A DNA stretch of 64,000 bases from Paludisphaera soli (lineage in GTDB: Bacteria > Planctomycetota > Planctomycetia > Isosphaerales > Isosphaeraceae): contig NZ_JAALJI010000001.1 in assembly GCF_011064595.1 (NCBI RefSeq), forward strand, positions 620,001-684,000. The letters are read 5' to 3'. Within the stretch, counting starts at the first letter, position 1; the number at the start of each line of letters is the position of its first letter. The notes beneath the pieces are model-generated. The model was not told where the DNA came from. It was given only the letters and a program-made list of their open reading frames with translations, and made no database searches. The position numbers and the translations under genes were made by a program. Positions 37,939-46,292 of this stretch are shown one piece after another.

Positions 37939-38775
37939 GCATTTCGTGTCCTATCGGACCTGCCCGACCTGCCGACGCGCTCACGAGGGGCCGAGCTCCA
38001 GATCGTTCCGTTCGACTCCCGGCCCCGCGGCCCCCTGCGCGTCCTTGCGGGGGCTTTGCGGCTCTATCGCGAAGGCTTCCGGAGCGATGCGATCTTCTTC
38101 AACCAGTCCACGGGGCTGTTGTTCTTGCTTTGCGCGCTACGGACGCTCGCCCCGTCCGGCCGGGCTCGGCTCGTGGCGTTCGACATAGGCCGGGGCTTTC
38201 GCTCAGGTCTCGGGCCGTCGCCGCGGTCAAGCGGCGTCTGCTGCGGCAGGTGGGACTGTTCATCCTCCATCTCAAGGAACCGGGAGCCCTGGAAGTCCAC
38301 TACGGGATCGCTCGATCGAAATCGGTCTTCGTCCCCTTCAAGGTCAACGGCGTGGAACGCGGACTCCCGCTCGATGCGGCCGACGGCGGCTACATCCTGG
38401 CGCCCGGAAGGTCGTGGCGGGATTACCCCACCTTCTGTCGGGCGATGGCGAGGCTAACCCTTCCCCGCCAAGATCCTGATGCCCGACGCGACGGACGCGT
38501 CGGGCCACGGAACGCTCCTGTTCGCCGGACAGTCCGCGCCGCCCAGCGTGGAGCTGGTCCGCGACGACGGGTCGAGCGAATCCTGGAACCGATTCCACTC
38601 CGGCCCACGGCTGGTCGTCCTGCCGATCAGCGCCGACGCGATCTCGGCGGCCGGCAACGGCCCCAAGCTGGCCCTGGTGAATATCGACGAGGCGACGCCA
38701 GAAAGCTTGAGCGTCAAGTTGCGAGGCTTGCTCGCGGAGGCGGAGCTTGGGAGGGTCGCCTTGGGCACCGTCTAG
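37939..38775 (+). pseudogene. Glycosyltransferase pseudogene, two frameshifts and truncated ends
   Basis: Three adjacent frames join into one GT-like protein. Frame A (37939 to about 38185) reads VLSDLPDLPTRSRGAELQIV, then LRVLAGALRLYREGF and FFNQSTGLLFLLCALRTL. Frame B (about 38187 to 38461) reads LRQVGLFILHLKEPGALEVH, FVPFKVNGVERGLPLDAADG and GYILAPGRSWRDYPTFCRAM. Frame A resumes (about 38462-38775) with AKILMPDATDASGHGTLLFA and RLVVLPISADAISAAGNG. These blocks follow the order of a GT4-type enzyme. No start codon fits upstream (a TGA lies at 37936) and the C-terminal donor-binding part after AAGNG is lost. Two compensating shifts could be sequencing errors, but the missing ends argue for true decay. 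Confidence 0.7.
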
Positions 38776-38811
38776 CAGGGAAGCGGCGGGGCCGCCGCGA
38801 TCCTGGGTCGC

Positions 38812-38937
38812 TCACCCCCGGAACAGCGGCAGCGACTTCATCACGCTCTGCACCACGCCCCAGCCCAGAGGGACCAGGACGACGAGCCACGAGAGGGCGA
38901 CGCGGAGCGGCGAGGACGGCTTCGGGGTCGGTTCCAT
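38812..38937 (-). CDS. MFS transporter small subunit, 41 aa
   Basis: A 42-codon frame starting ATG 38937 and ending TGA 38814-38812. The peptide starts MEPTPKPSSPLRVALSWLVV, continues LVPLGWGVVQSVMKSLPLFR and ends in G: a cytoplasmic Pro-rich start, one TM helix and a short amphipathic end. It matches the pattern of the tiny proteins annotated in RefSeq, as I recall, as MFS transporter small subunit, encoded next to OFA-type MFS transporters. Here it lies 33 bases downstream of such a gene on the same strand. Confidence 0.75.
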   Translation of the reverse strand: MEPTPKPSSPLRVALSWLVVLVPLGWGVVQSVMKSLPLFRG

Positions 38938-38970
38938 GGTTCGTTCCCGAGTCGAGGATGGGGCGGTCGA

Positions 38971-40380
38971 TCAGGACGTGGGGTTCGTCGCGTCGTGGTG
39001 GAATCGCTCGTCGACCGGCCGGATGAGGAGGTTGCAGGCCAGGCCGACGAGGAGCAGGCCGGACATCAGGTACATGGTGGCGTTGTACGCCTCGGCCCTC
39101 GGGACGCCGCGCTCGATGCGGTACGTCGAGATGTAGTTGACGAGCTGCGGGCCGACCACCGCCGCCATCGACCAGGCCGTGATCAACCGGCCGTGGATGG
39201 CGCCCAGGTGCATCGAGCCGAACAGGTCGCGGAGGTATGCGGGGGTCGTGGCGAACCCGCCGCCGTACATCGAGATGATCAGGGCCGTCGCCATGACGAA
39301 CAGGGCCACGCTCTGCTGGCGCTGGATCGTCGGCAAGAGGGCGTAGAGCACGGCCCCGAGCAGGAAGAAGACGACGTAGACGCCCTTCCGGCCCAGGTAG
39401 TCCGAGGCCGACGACCAGAGGAACCTTCCCCCCATGTTCGACAGGCTGAGCAGGCCCGCGAACCCGCCCCCCACCGCCGCCGAGACGCCGAACATGTCCT
39501 GGCAGATCAGCGAGGCCTGGCCCAGGATCCCGATCCCCGCCGTGACGTTCAGGCAGAGCACCATCCAGAGCAGCCAGAACTGGGGCGTCCGCCAGGCGTG
39601 GTCCAGCGACACGTCGGCGTGAGTGACCAGCCGCTTCGGCCTCGCGGTCGGGACGTAACCTTCCGGCCGCCACCCCGGCGCCGGGACCCGGATCGTGAAC
39701 GCCCCGAACAGCATGAAGGCCAGGTAGGCGAGGGCCATCACCAGGAAGGTTTCCATCACGCCCGTCGAGGAGGCCGATTTGAACCGGCTCATCAGCTCCA
39801 CGCCGAGCGGGGCCCCGACGAGCGCGCCGCCGCCGAAGCCCATGATCGCCAGGCCGGTCGCCATGCCGGGCCGGTCGGGGAACCACTTCACCAGCGTGGA
39901 GACGGGTGCGATGTAGCCGAGCCCCAGCCCCACCCCGCCGACGATCCCGTATCCCACGTAGAGCAGCGGCAGGCTGTGCAGCTTCACCGCCAGTCCGGAG
40001 ATCGCCAGGCCCCCGCAGAAGCACACCGCGCTCGCGACGATCGTCCGCCTCGGCCCCGCCCGCTCCACCCATCGGCCCAGGACCGCCGCCGACAGCCCCA
40101 GCATGATCAGGGCGATCGAGTAGCACCAACCGACCTGGGGGATCGTCCAATCCCGCCCCTCGACGGACGACTCGATCCCGATTAGACGGGTCAGCGGCAC
40201 GTTGAAGACGCTGAACCCGTAGACCTCGCCGATGCACAGGTGGACGGCCATCGCGGCCGGCGGGATCAGCCAGCGATTGAAGCCCGGCGGGGCGATCGTG
40301 CGTTCGCGGTCGAGGATCGAAGGCTTGCGGCGGGCCGGGGCGTCGGCGGGCTTCCCGCCGGCGGATTCATCGAGAGGCAT
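38971..40380 (-). CDS. OFA-family MFS transporter (oxalate/formate antiporter-like)
   Basis: 469 residues from ATG 40380 (MPLDESAGGK), which has AGGA about 10 bases upstream. An in-frame start at 40431 adds 17 residues without a clear site. Twelve TM helices are discernible, starting with the typical RWLIPPAAMAVHLCIGEVYG and FSVFNVPLTRLIG. GLGLGYIAPVSTLVKWFPDR in helix 4-5 and GMATGLAIMGFGGGALVGAP are OFA-family hallmarks. The family exchanges small carboxylates. The substrate is unknown here. Paired with the 41-residue small subunit just downstream. Confidence 0.87.
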   Translation of the reverse strand: MPLDESAGGKPADAPARRKPSILDRERTIAPPGFNRWLIPPAAMAVHLCIGEVYGFSVFNVPLTRLIGIESSVEGRDWTIPQVGWCYSIALIMLGLSAAVLGRWVERAGPRRTIVASAVCFCGGLAISGLAVKLHSLPLLYVGYGIVGGVGLGLGYIAPVSTLVKWFPDRPGMATGLAIMGFGGGALVGAPLGVELMSRFKSASSTGVMETFLVMALAYLAFMLFGAFTIRVPAPGWRPEGYVPTARPKRLVTHADVSLDHAWRTPQFWLLWMVLCLNVTAGIGILGQASLICQDMFGVSAAVGGGFAGLLSLSNMGGRFLWSSASDYLGRKGVYVVFFLLGAVLYALLPTIQRQQSVALFVMATALIISMYGGGFATTPAYLRDLFGSMHLGAIHGRLITAWSMAAVVGPQLVNYISTYRIERGVPRAEAYNATMYLMSGLLLVGLACNLLIRPVDERFHHDATNPTS

Positions 40381-40486
40381 GAGGCTGCTTCCTGGGACCC
40401 GGAATCGCCCGAATCGGTCGCGAGGGACCACGGACGGGGACCCAAAGGATAATCCGAAGGCCGCGGCGAGTTCAATGCGCAGGCGA

Positions 40487-40518
40487 GAGCCCCGCCGGTC
40501 GGTTGACGGGCGAGGCTC
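40487..40518 (-). terminator. Hairpin after the CHRD protein gene
   Basis: GAGCCCCGCC (40487-40496) and GGCGAGGCTC (40509-40518) pair with a single wobble, 28 bases past the stop of the minus-strand CHRD gene. Probably its terminator. It also separates it from the MFS gene. Confidence 0.5.
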
Positions 40519-40545
40519 CGTGAGAGTTCCCCGGGCGTGGCGCCG

Positions 40546-41187
40546 TCAGGAGGCGCTTCGACGGCGGACGGCGAGGCCGCCGAGGCCCGCGAGCCCGATG
40601 CCCATCAAGGCCAGGCTCGTGGGCTCCGGAACCGCCAGGATCTGGCCCCGGATCTCACCGCCCGGGAACTGGACCGTGTGGAAGTTGAGGTACGAGAGCC
40701 CGTCCAGGATCGCGGGCAGATTGGAAGTCAGCGTCGTGCCCGCGTTCCCTTCGGGCAGGTTCCAGACGCTGGTGAAGGTCCCGCCGACCCCGGAGACGAA
40801 CGGGCTGACCACCAGGTCGTCCGGGTTGACGTCGTTGTCGGGCGCGCCGAAGAATCCCCAGCGGACCGGCGCGTTGGAGCCGGGCCCAGCCCCGACGTGG
40901 ATGTGGGCGGCGAGGAGGTTGTCGTTCGAGTCGGCGGTCTGCGACCCGGTGACGTCGATATTGAAGATCGTCACGCTGAGCGACAGCTCCGTCCGGGCGT
41001 CGTTCAGGACGAGCGTGGCCGTGCCGTAGGAGAGCGGCCTCGGATCGCCGGTGGACGTCACGAGCGTCCCCTGGGTCGTCTCCTGGTCGTGGGTGAGGGT
41101 CGCGGTGAAGATCATGGCCGCCCGCCCGGGCGATCCGGCGGCCAGAAGGAGTAGAGGCGCGAAGAGGGCGATGCGGAGCGGCGTCAT
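40546..41187 (-). CDS. CHRD-domain PEP-CTERM protein
   Basis: 213 residues. Signal peptide MTPLRIALFAPLLLLAAGSP with cleavage near GRAA. A CHRD domain follows (ATLTHDQETT, YGTATLVLNDARTELSLSVT, LLAAHIHVGAGPGSNAPVRW, YLNFHTVQFPGGEIRGQIL). A PEP-CTERM sorting tail ends the protein (VPEPTSLALMGIGLAGLGGL, then AVRRR). It should be exported and processed by an exosortase-type system. Role probably in extracellular matrix or surface, by family only. ATG 41187 has AAGGGA upstream. Confidence 0.87.
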   Translation of the reverse strand: MTPLRIALFAPLLLLAAGSPGRAAMIFTATLTHDQETTQGTLVTSTGDPRPLSYGTATLVLNDARTELSLSVTIFNIDVTGSQTADSNDNLLAAHIHVGAGPGSNAPVRWGFFGAPDNDVNPDDLVVSPFVSGVGGTFTSVWNLPEGNAGTTLTSNLPAILDGLSYLNFHTVQFPGGEIRGQILAVPEPTSLALMGIGLAGLGGLAVRRRSAS

Positions 41188-41420
41188 GGCCGACCGTCCC
41201 TTCAAAATTTCAAGGCCTGCCGATTCGAATGATGTGACGACGTGCGGCAGGCTACCGCGCACAGATGTTCGGCGGCAACGTGTTCCCGACGCCCGGCGTC
41301 GTTTTCCGTACCGGAGCGATCGATCCGACGAATGGGTCCGGCTGGACTGGGAGGAAAAAGAAACGCCCATCCCTCCCAGAACCCAGCGGGCTCTCGCCCG
41401 CTGAGGCCGCCGACGCCGCG

Positions 41421-42419
41421 TCAGCCGAGGACGATCCGGTCGATCTCGATCAGGGGGAGACTGCTGGGCTGGGGGTCGCCCACGGCGTGGAAGAGGACCG
41501 TGTCGGCCGGGTCGAGAGCCAGTCCGCGACGCCCGGGCAGGTCGACTTTCCCGAGCTTCCCCAGCCCTGTGAGCGCCTTGAAGAGGCCGAGCCACCGGTT
41601 GCGCGTCCAGCGGACCCGGATCGTCGTCCGACGGCCGAGGTCGTCGCCGCGGTATTCCTCGCCCCCCACGCGGAGGGCGAGCAGGTCGCCGTTGAGGACC
41701 TTCGTCCCCAGGAAGCCGAGCGAGTCCCAGGTGGCCAGCTCGTCCACCGCCTCGGTGATCGCGCGGACCTTCTCGGGCGGCAGCCGTCCCAGTCGCCCCT
41801 CGATGAACGCCCCGGAGCCTTCGGCGCCCAGGCACCATTCGGCCACGGACGCCAGCACGGCCTGGCCGAAGGTCGAGCGCTTCTGGGCCTTCAGGTAGGA
41901 TTGGAGCCGGGCGTACTCCAGCACGTCGGGATTCTCGCGGATCGCCGGGGTCGCGATGGTCAGCCTCGGGTTCATGAAGACGACCTTGTTCGCCAGGTAG
42001 GTCCCGGCCTGGCGGGGGTCGAGACCGGCGCCCTTTGCGTTCAGGTAGTCGACGAGGGCGAGGTTCTTGTCGCGGTTGTCGGCGACGAGGTCGGGGTGCT
42101 CGATGCGCCGGCCGCTCCGGTTCGTCTGCACCCATCGGTCGCCTTCGCGGGCGAGCGTACCGGACCAGTTCTTGACCTCGATGACGTGGATCCGCGTCGG
42201 CGTGACGACGATCAGGTCGATCTCGCGGCGGCGACGCCCGGCCGGCACCCGCTTGTTCGGGTACAGGTCCGCGTCCTTGAAGTGGAAATGGGACCCCACC
42301 AGCGCGTCGAGGAAGCGCTCCGCCTGGCGCCCCCCGACGTCCTCGGGGTCCTCATTACGCGGCCGGGCCTTGCCCAGCTTCCGCCACGCTTGCAGCCGGC
42401 TCCAGAGCGAATTCGACAT
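41421..42419 (-). CDS. NERD-domain nuclease-related protein
   Basis: 332 residues from ATG 42419 (MSNSLWSRLQAWRKLG), which has GGGAGG just upstream. An in-frame ATG at 42449 adds ten residues. The NERD domain occupies about 28-150: VGGRQAERFLDAL, REIDLIVVTPTRIHVIEVKN with the catalytic-type Asp and E-x-K of the restriction-endonuclease-like fold, then WSGTL. The rest has no recognised domain. NERD proteins are suspected DNA-processing nucleases. No helicase or kinase is fused here. Confidence 0.84.
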   Translation of the reverse strand: MSNSLWSRLQAWRKLGKARPRNEDPEDVGGRQAERFLDALVGSHFHFKDADLYPNKRVPAGRRRREIDLIVVTPTRIHVIEVKNWSGTLAREGDRWVQTNRSGRRIEHPDLVADNRDKNLALVDYLNAKGAGLDPRQAGTYLANKVVFMNPRLTIATPAIRENPDVLEYARLQSYLKAQKRSTFGQAVLASVAEWCLGAEGSGAFIEGRLGRLPPEKVRAITEAVDELATWDSLGFLGTKVLNGDLLALRVGGEEYRGDDLGRRTTIRVRWTRNRWLGLFKALTGLGKLGKVDLPGRRGLALDPADTVLFHAVGDPQPSSLPLIEIDRIVLG

Positions 42420-42516
42420 CGATCCTCCCACCTCGCCCGTTTCGTTCATCCCGCGCTCGTCCGCAGGAGGGGGAGCGAATGCGGTGCCGTCCGGCCGCCG
42501 CCGTCTCGCGGCCCGT

Positions 42517-44721
42517 TCAGGGCATGGAGACGATCGGCGAGGGCTCGGGCTCGTTGATCTCCAGCTCGGGGAGGGTGACCTTGACCCCTTCCCTGCTGAA
42601 GACGACCGGGATGATCTCCTTGGAGACCCCGGCGTCGTAGCCCAGCCCGAGGAACTTGTGGGCCGGCGTGGACAGGCGGAGGATGAACCGGAAGAAGTGG
42701 ATCCGGAGCATCCGGAACAGGGGCAGGTCGTCGCCCGTGATGATCTCCTCCTCGCCGGACTCGATGATCCAGCGATCGGAGGGGATGTTGATCTCGCCCC
42801 GGACCTGCAGCTCGCGGAGCGCGCCGCGGATGTCGGGCTGCTCCATGTAGCCGTAGGTCGCGGAGATGGAGACGATGTTCCGGCCCAGGTCGTACACCTG
42901 GAACCGGTTGGCGCCCTTCTCGCCCTCGGCCACGGTCAGTTGCTTGACGTGGAAGAGCGTGATGTGGGCGGGGAGCACGCCGTACTTCTTGAGGAAGACG
43001 CGGAGCGAGACCGGCACGTACTCGTTCAGGTCGTGGATCGGCCGCGAGCAGAGGAAGACGAACGCGCGATCGGTCTCCACCAGCCGCCGGCGGCCCTGCA
43101 CGAGGGTCCTCGCCAGCGGCAGGTTCTCCTGGATCGAGAGCTGGATCTCGTCGACCTTCTCGCGGAGGGCGACGAGCCAGCCCATCTTCTTGCCCCCCTG
43201 CACGCCGAAGGCGTAGAACGCCCGCGCCAGCTCGCCCCGGCCCCACTGCCAGGTCAGCATGACCGCGACGAGCGCGGCGGCGATGGCGACCGGGTAGTAG
43301 CCGCCGTGGGTGAACTTCATCAGGTTGCTGACGAAGAACAGCAGGTCCACCGCTAGGATCGGCGCACAGATCGCCGTCGCCTTGGCGACGCTCCATCCCC
43401 ATCGGTAGTGGGCGACGTAGCCGAAGGTGAGCGTGGTGATCCCCATCGTCCCGGTGACCGCGATGCCGTAGGCCGCCGCCAGGTTCCCCGACGTCCGGAA
43501 GATCAGCGTGATCGCGACGCAGCCGACGAACATCGCCCAGTTGATCGCCGGGATGTACACCTGACCTTCCGCCTCGCGGCTCGTGAAGAAGACGGCGAAC
43601 CGGGGGCAGAACCCCATCGCGATCGCCTGCTTCACGATCGAGAACATCCCCGTGATCAGGGCCTGCGAGGCGATGAACGCTGCGATGGCCGAGATCACCA
43701 TGTCCACGCCCAGGATGAGGGCGTCCATGTCGCCGTCGCCGGTCTTCGGGGTCAGGGCGTAGAAGGTGTTCGCACGCGGCGGCACCCCCCTGGACAGCAG
43801 ATAGCCCGCCTGCCCCGCGTAGTTGAGGATCAGGCAGGGGAAGACGAGGACCAGCCACGAGTACATGACGGGGCGTCGGCCGGAGTCGCGCGGGTCGACG
43901 CTCTGACCCTCGCCGACCTGGCTCTCCCCCCGCCTGGCGAAGTGGCCGATGTCCGCGTACTTGGCCTCGCCCCCCGTGATCGCCAGCACCACCACGCCGA
44001 GGATGACCAGGAACCCGACGCCCGGGAAGTCGGCCAGGAATCGGATCGCGTACAACGGGTTGAACGCGAGGAAGACCTCGGGCCGCTCCAGGATCCAGGG
44101 CGCCCCCTTCACGGCGATCCAGGGGAACCAGACGAGCACCATGAACCAGCCGAAAAGGCCCCCGACCTGGCTGGTCCCGCGCCATTGCGGCTTGAACAGG
44201 ACGAAAAGGCTGACGATCGTCGCGGCGACCGCCAGGCTCTCGCCGAGCGGCTCGTAGGCGCCCAGCATGCTGATCGGCGGGGTGATCACGCCGTCGGCCG
44301 CCAGCAGTCCGGCGGCCGCGACGACGAGGTAGCCGATGAAGCCGAGGCCCACGACCTTCGCGGCGGCTCCCTTGAGCAGGCCCCAGAGGGCGAAGGTCCC
44401 CCCCTCGCCGTGGTTGTCGGCCTTCATGATGATCAGGTCGTACTTGATCGTCAGGAAGATGAGCGCCCAGAAGACCAGGCTGAGCCCGCCCAGGACCTCG
44501 CCCGCCGAGACGAGGTCGCCCCCGGGTTCGAGCAGCTTCGTCAGCTCCTCGCCGTGCGCGTGGTGCTTCAGCGAGACCGTCTCGCGGGTGATCTCCATCA
44601 GGGTGTAGAGGACGGACGTGCCGATGTCCCCGTAGACCGTGCCCGTCGCCTCGCGCATCCGGGTGAAGAAGCCCGCCCCCGAGTGCGAATGGCCGGACCC
44701 GTCCTGTTCAGCCGAAACCAC
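42517..44721 (-). CDS. kup: Kup-type potassium uptake transporter
   Basis: A 734-residue KUP/HAK transporter. GTG 44721 is chosen because GGAGG lies 7 bases upstream. The longer frame to 44859 has no such site. Diagnostic: GTVYGDIGTSVLYTLMEI, the KADNHGEGGTFAL block, LLAADGVITPPISMLGAYE and FLVSRG/YLLSRG context. About twelve TM helices, then a ~200-residue cytoplasmic domain (RAFVFLCSRPIHDLNEYVPV). Compared with E. coli Kup (622 aa) the N-terminus is similar and the C-terminal domain longer. Single gene. Confidence 0.94.
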   Translation of the reverse strand: MVSAEQDGSGHSHSGAGFFTRMREATGTVYGDIGTSVLYTLMEITRETVSLKHHAHGEELTKLLEPGGDLVSAGEVLGGLSLVFWALIFLTIKYDLIIMKADNHGEGGTFALWGLLKGAAAKVVGLGFIGYLVVAAAGLLAADGVITPPISMLGAYEPLGESLAVAATIVSLFVLFKPQWRGTSQVGGLFGWFMVLVWFPWIAVKGAPWILERPEVFLAFNPLYAIRFLADFPGVGFLVILGVVVLAITGGEAKYADIGHFARRGESQVGEGQSVDPRDSGRRPVMYSWLVLVFPCLILNYAGQAGYLLSRGVPPRANTFYALTPKTGDGDMDALILGVDMVISAIAAFIASQALITGMFSIVKQAIAMGFCPRFAVFFTSREAEGQVYIPAINWAMFVGCVAITLIFRTSGNLAAAYGIAVTGTMGITTLTFGYVAHYRWGWSVAKATAICAPILAVDLLFFVSNLMKFTHGGYYPVAIAAALVAVMLTWQWGRGELARAFYAFGVQGGKKMGWLVALREKVDEIQLSIQENLPLARTLVQGRRRLVETDRAFVFLCSRPIHDLNEYVPVSLRVFLKKYGVLPAHITLFHVKQLTVAEGEKGANRFQVYDLGRNIVSISATYGYMEQPDIRGALRELQVRGEINIPSDRWIIESGEEEIITGDDLPLFRMLRIHFFRFILRLSTPAHKFLGLGYDAGVSKEIIPVVFSREGVKVTLPELEINEPEPSPIVSMP

Positions 44722-44941
44722 GACCCGTCCTCCGCTCGCGTCTCCGATCCGACCGGCCGCCTCGCCTCCCGCCCAGATCAGGGAGGAGTCCGAGGCTCGG
44801 GGCGGATCGACCAGCCTTCCCCTCGCCGCCCGGCTTCGATCCCGGACGACGAGGTCCAAGGCACCAAGGATGCGGAGACCGTCGCCTCCCGGTCAAGAGG
44901 CGATCGCCGGCCGACCCGCCCTCAAGACGTGCGTCGACGGG

Positions 44942-45946
44942 TCACTTCGCCTCCGACGCGGGGCGGACGGGGATCTGCACCTCGTAAAGTTGACGAGCGT
45001 TCGGCGTCATGGGGCCGTGGTAGCCCAGGAGCCTCGGGGGACCCGCCTCGACCCACTCGGCCTTGTGCTCGCCCAGCCAGGCGCGGAGGCTGGCGATCCC
45101 CTCGCGGAACCGGGCGTCGTTCGTCCGACCCTGGAGGCCCAGGCTGACCACGGTCGTCTCGGGCCGATCCTCCACCTCCACCGGGCCCAGGCCCTTGCCG
45201 GCCTCGCCCTGCGTCGGGCTGCGGTAGAGGAATTCCATCGCGGCCTCGCCCTTCGCGCCCCTGCCGTCGGCGTCGGCCCCGGCCGCCTCGGGGTCGTAGG
45301 TCATGACCACCGGCGCGGTCATGGCGATCTTCCGCTGGGTGATGTGGAAGAACAGGGGCATGAACAGCCGATCCATCCCCTCCTTCGACCGGTTCACGGC
45401 GCTCCGGTAGGCCGGATACCGCTTGACCTCGATCGCCCCGGGTTTGGTCGCGTCGGGCCAGCCTTCGGGGAGCGGGGCGTCGGCGTCCTTCGGCTCGAGG
45501 GCCTTCGGCTCCTCGGCCTTCGGCTTGCGCTTCAGGACGGTGAGGAATTGCTCGAATCCCACCTGCTCGAACTTGGCGGGACGATCGCCCTGGGGCCGGA
45601 AACAGAACACCAGCGTGTCGTCGCCCTCGAACTTGTAGATGCCCGGCGAGGTCTTCCCCTTGGCGTCTTCCGGACCCTCGACGATCTTGAAGTCCAGGGT
45701 CTTCTCGGGTTTGGCGGCGGGGTCGAGGGCGATCTCCATGGTGTACGACCGGGACGGGGCCTCGATCTTGAGCGTCTTGCCTTCGAAGGAGTAGGTCGTC
45801 TCCACCCCTTCGGGCGAGGTGCGCGTCCAGGTCCCTTGCAGGGCCTTCAGGTCGCGATCGGTCTCGTCGTCGGCCGCGAGGGTCGCGGTCGGGGCCGACG
45901 CGAGGGCCAGGGCGAGGACCACGATTCGGGCGCGGTCGATCTTCAT
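44942..45946 (-). CDS. Exported TIGR03067-SOUL fusion protein
   Basis: 334 residues. Signal peptide MKIDRARIVVLALALASAPT with a cut near LAA. Residues about 28-140 form the planctomycete TIGR03067 lipocalin-like domain (DLKALQGTWTRTSPEGVETT, YTMEIALDPAAKPEKTLDFK, GIYKFEGDDTLVFCF). Residues about 165-330 are a SOUL haem-binding domain (IEVKRYPAYRSAV, MPLFFHITQRKIAMTAPVVM, PRLLGYHGPMTPNARQLYEV). SOUL proteins bind haem or tetrapyrroles. The fusion and its secretion suggest a periplasmic tetrapyrrole-handling role, an inference. Confidence 0.84.
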   Translation of the reverse strand: MKIDRARIVVLALALASAPTATLAADDETDRDLKALQGTWTRTSPEGVETTYSFEGKTLKIEAPSRSYTMEIALDPAAKPEKTLDFKIVEGPEDAKGKTSPGIYKFEGDDTLVFCFRPQGDRPAKFEQVGFEQFLTVLKRKPKAEEPKALEPKDADAPLPEGWPDATKPGAIEVKRYPAYRSAVNRSKEGMDRLFMPLFFHITQRKIAMTAPVVMTYDPEAAGADADGRGAKGEAAMEFLYRSPTQGEAGKGLGPVEVEDRPETTVVSLGLQGRTNDARFREGIASLRAWLGEHKAEWVEAGPPRLLGYHGPMTPNARQLYEVQIPVRPASEAK

Positions 45947-46292
45947 CGGCGTCTCCTGGTGGCCGATCGGACCCGAGGATCATTTCCACGAGCGGGTCCG
46001 CTTCGGCCCTGGAGACGGCCGCGAACCGACGCCCGCCGCGACCCTCGGTTTCGAGCCCGGCGACGGCCCTGCTCGGGCCTCCGGACCGTCCGACCTCGCT
46101 CCCATCGTAGGTCGCCCCCCGCCGCGGTCAAGGGGCCCGCCGGGGTCGGGGACATCTCCGTATTTCCTCATCGGCGGGACGTTCACGAGCCGCCTCCCGA
46201 TCCCGCCGCGGCTCGGGCCGCTTGATTTCGACGGCCCGTCGGGCTGTAATCGCGCCGTCCGCTCCCGCAGCCCCCAACCCAGGGATCTCCCG
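45947..46292. other. 346-base divergent intergenic region
   Basis: Between the SOUL fusion gene (minus) and the glycoside-hydrolase-like gene (plus). It should hold promoters for both. No motif was convincing. A coding-like open frame crosses it from 45819 but its residues before 46293 show no protein character. Confidence 0.45.
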
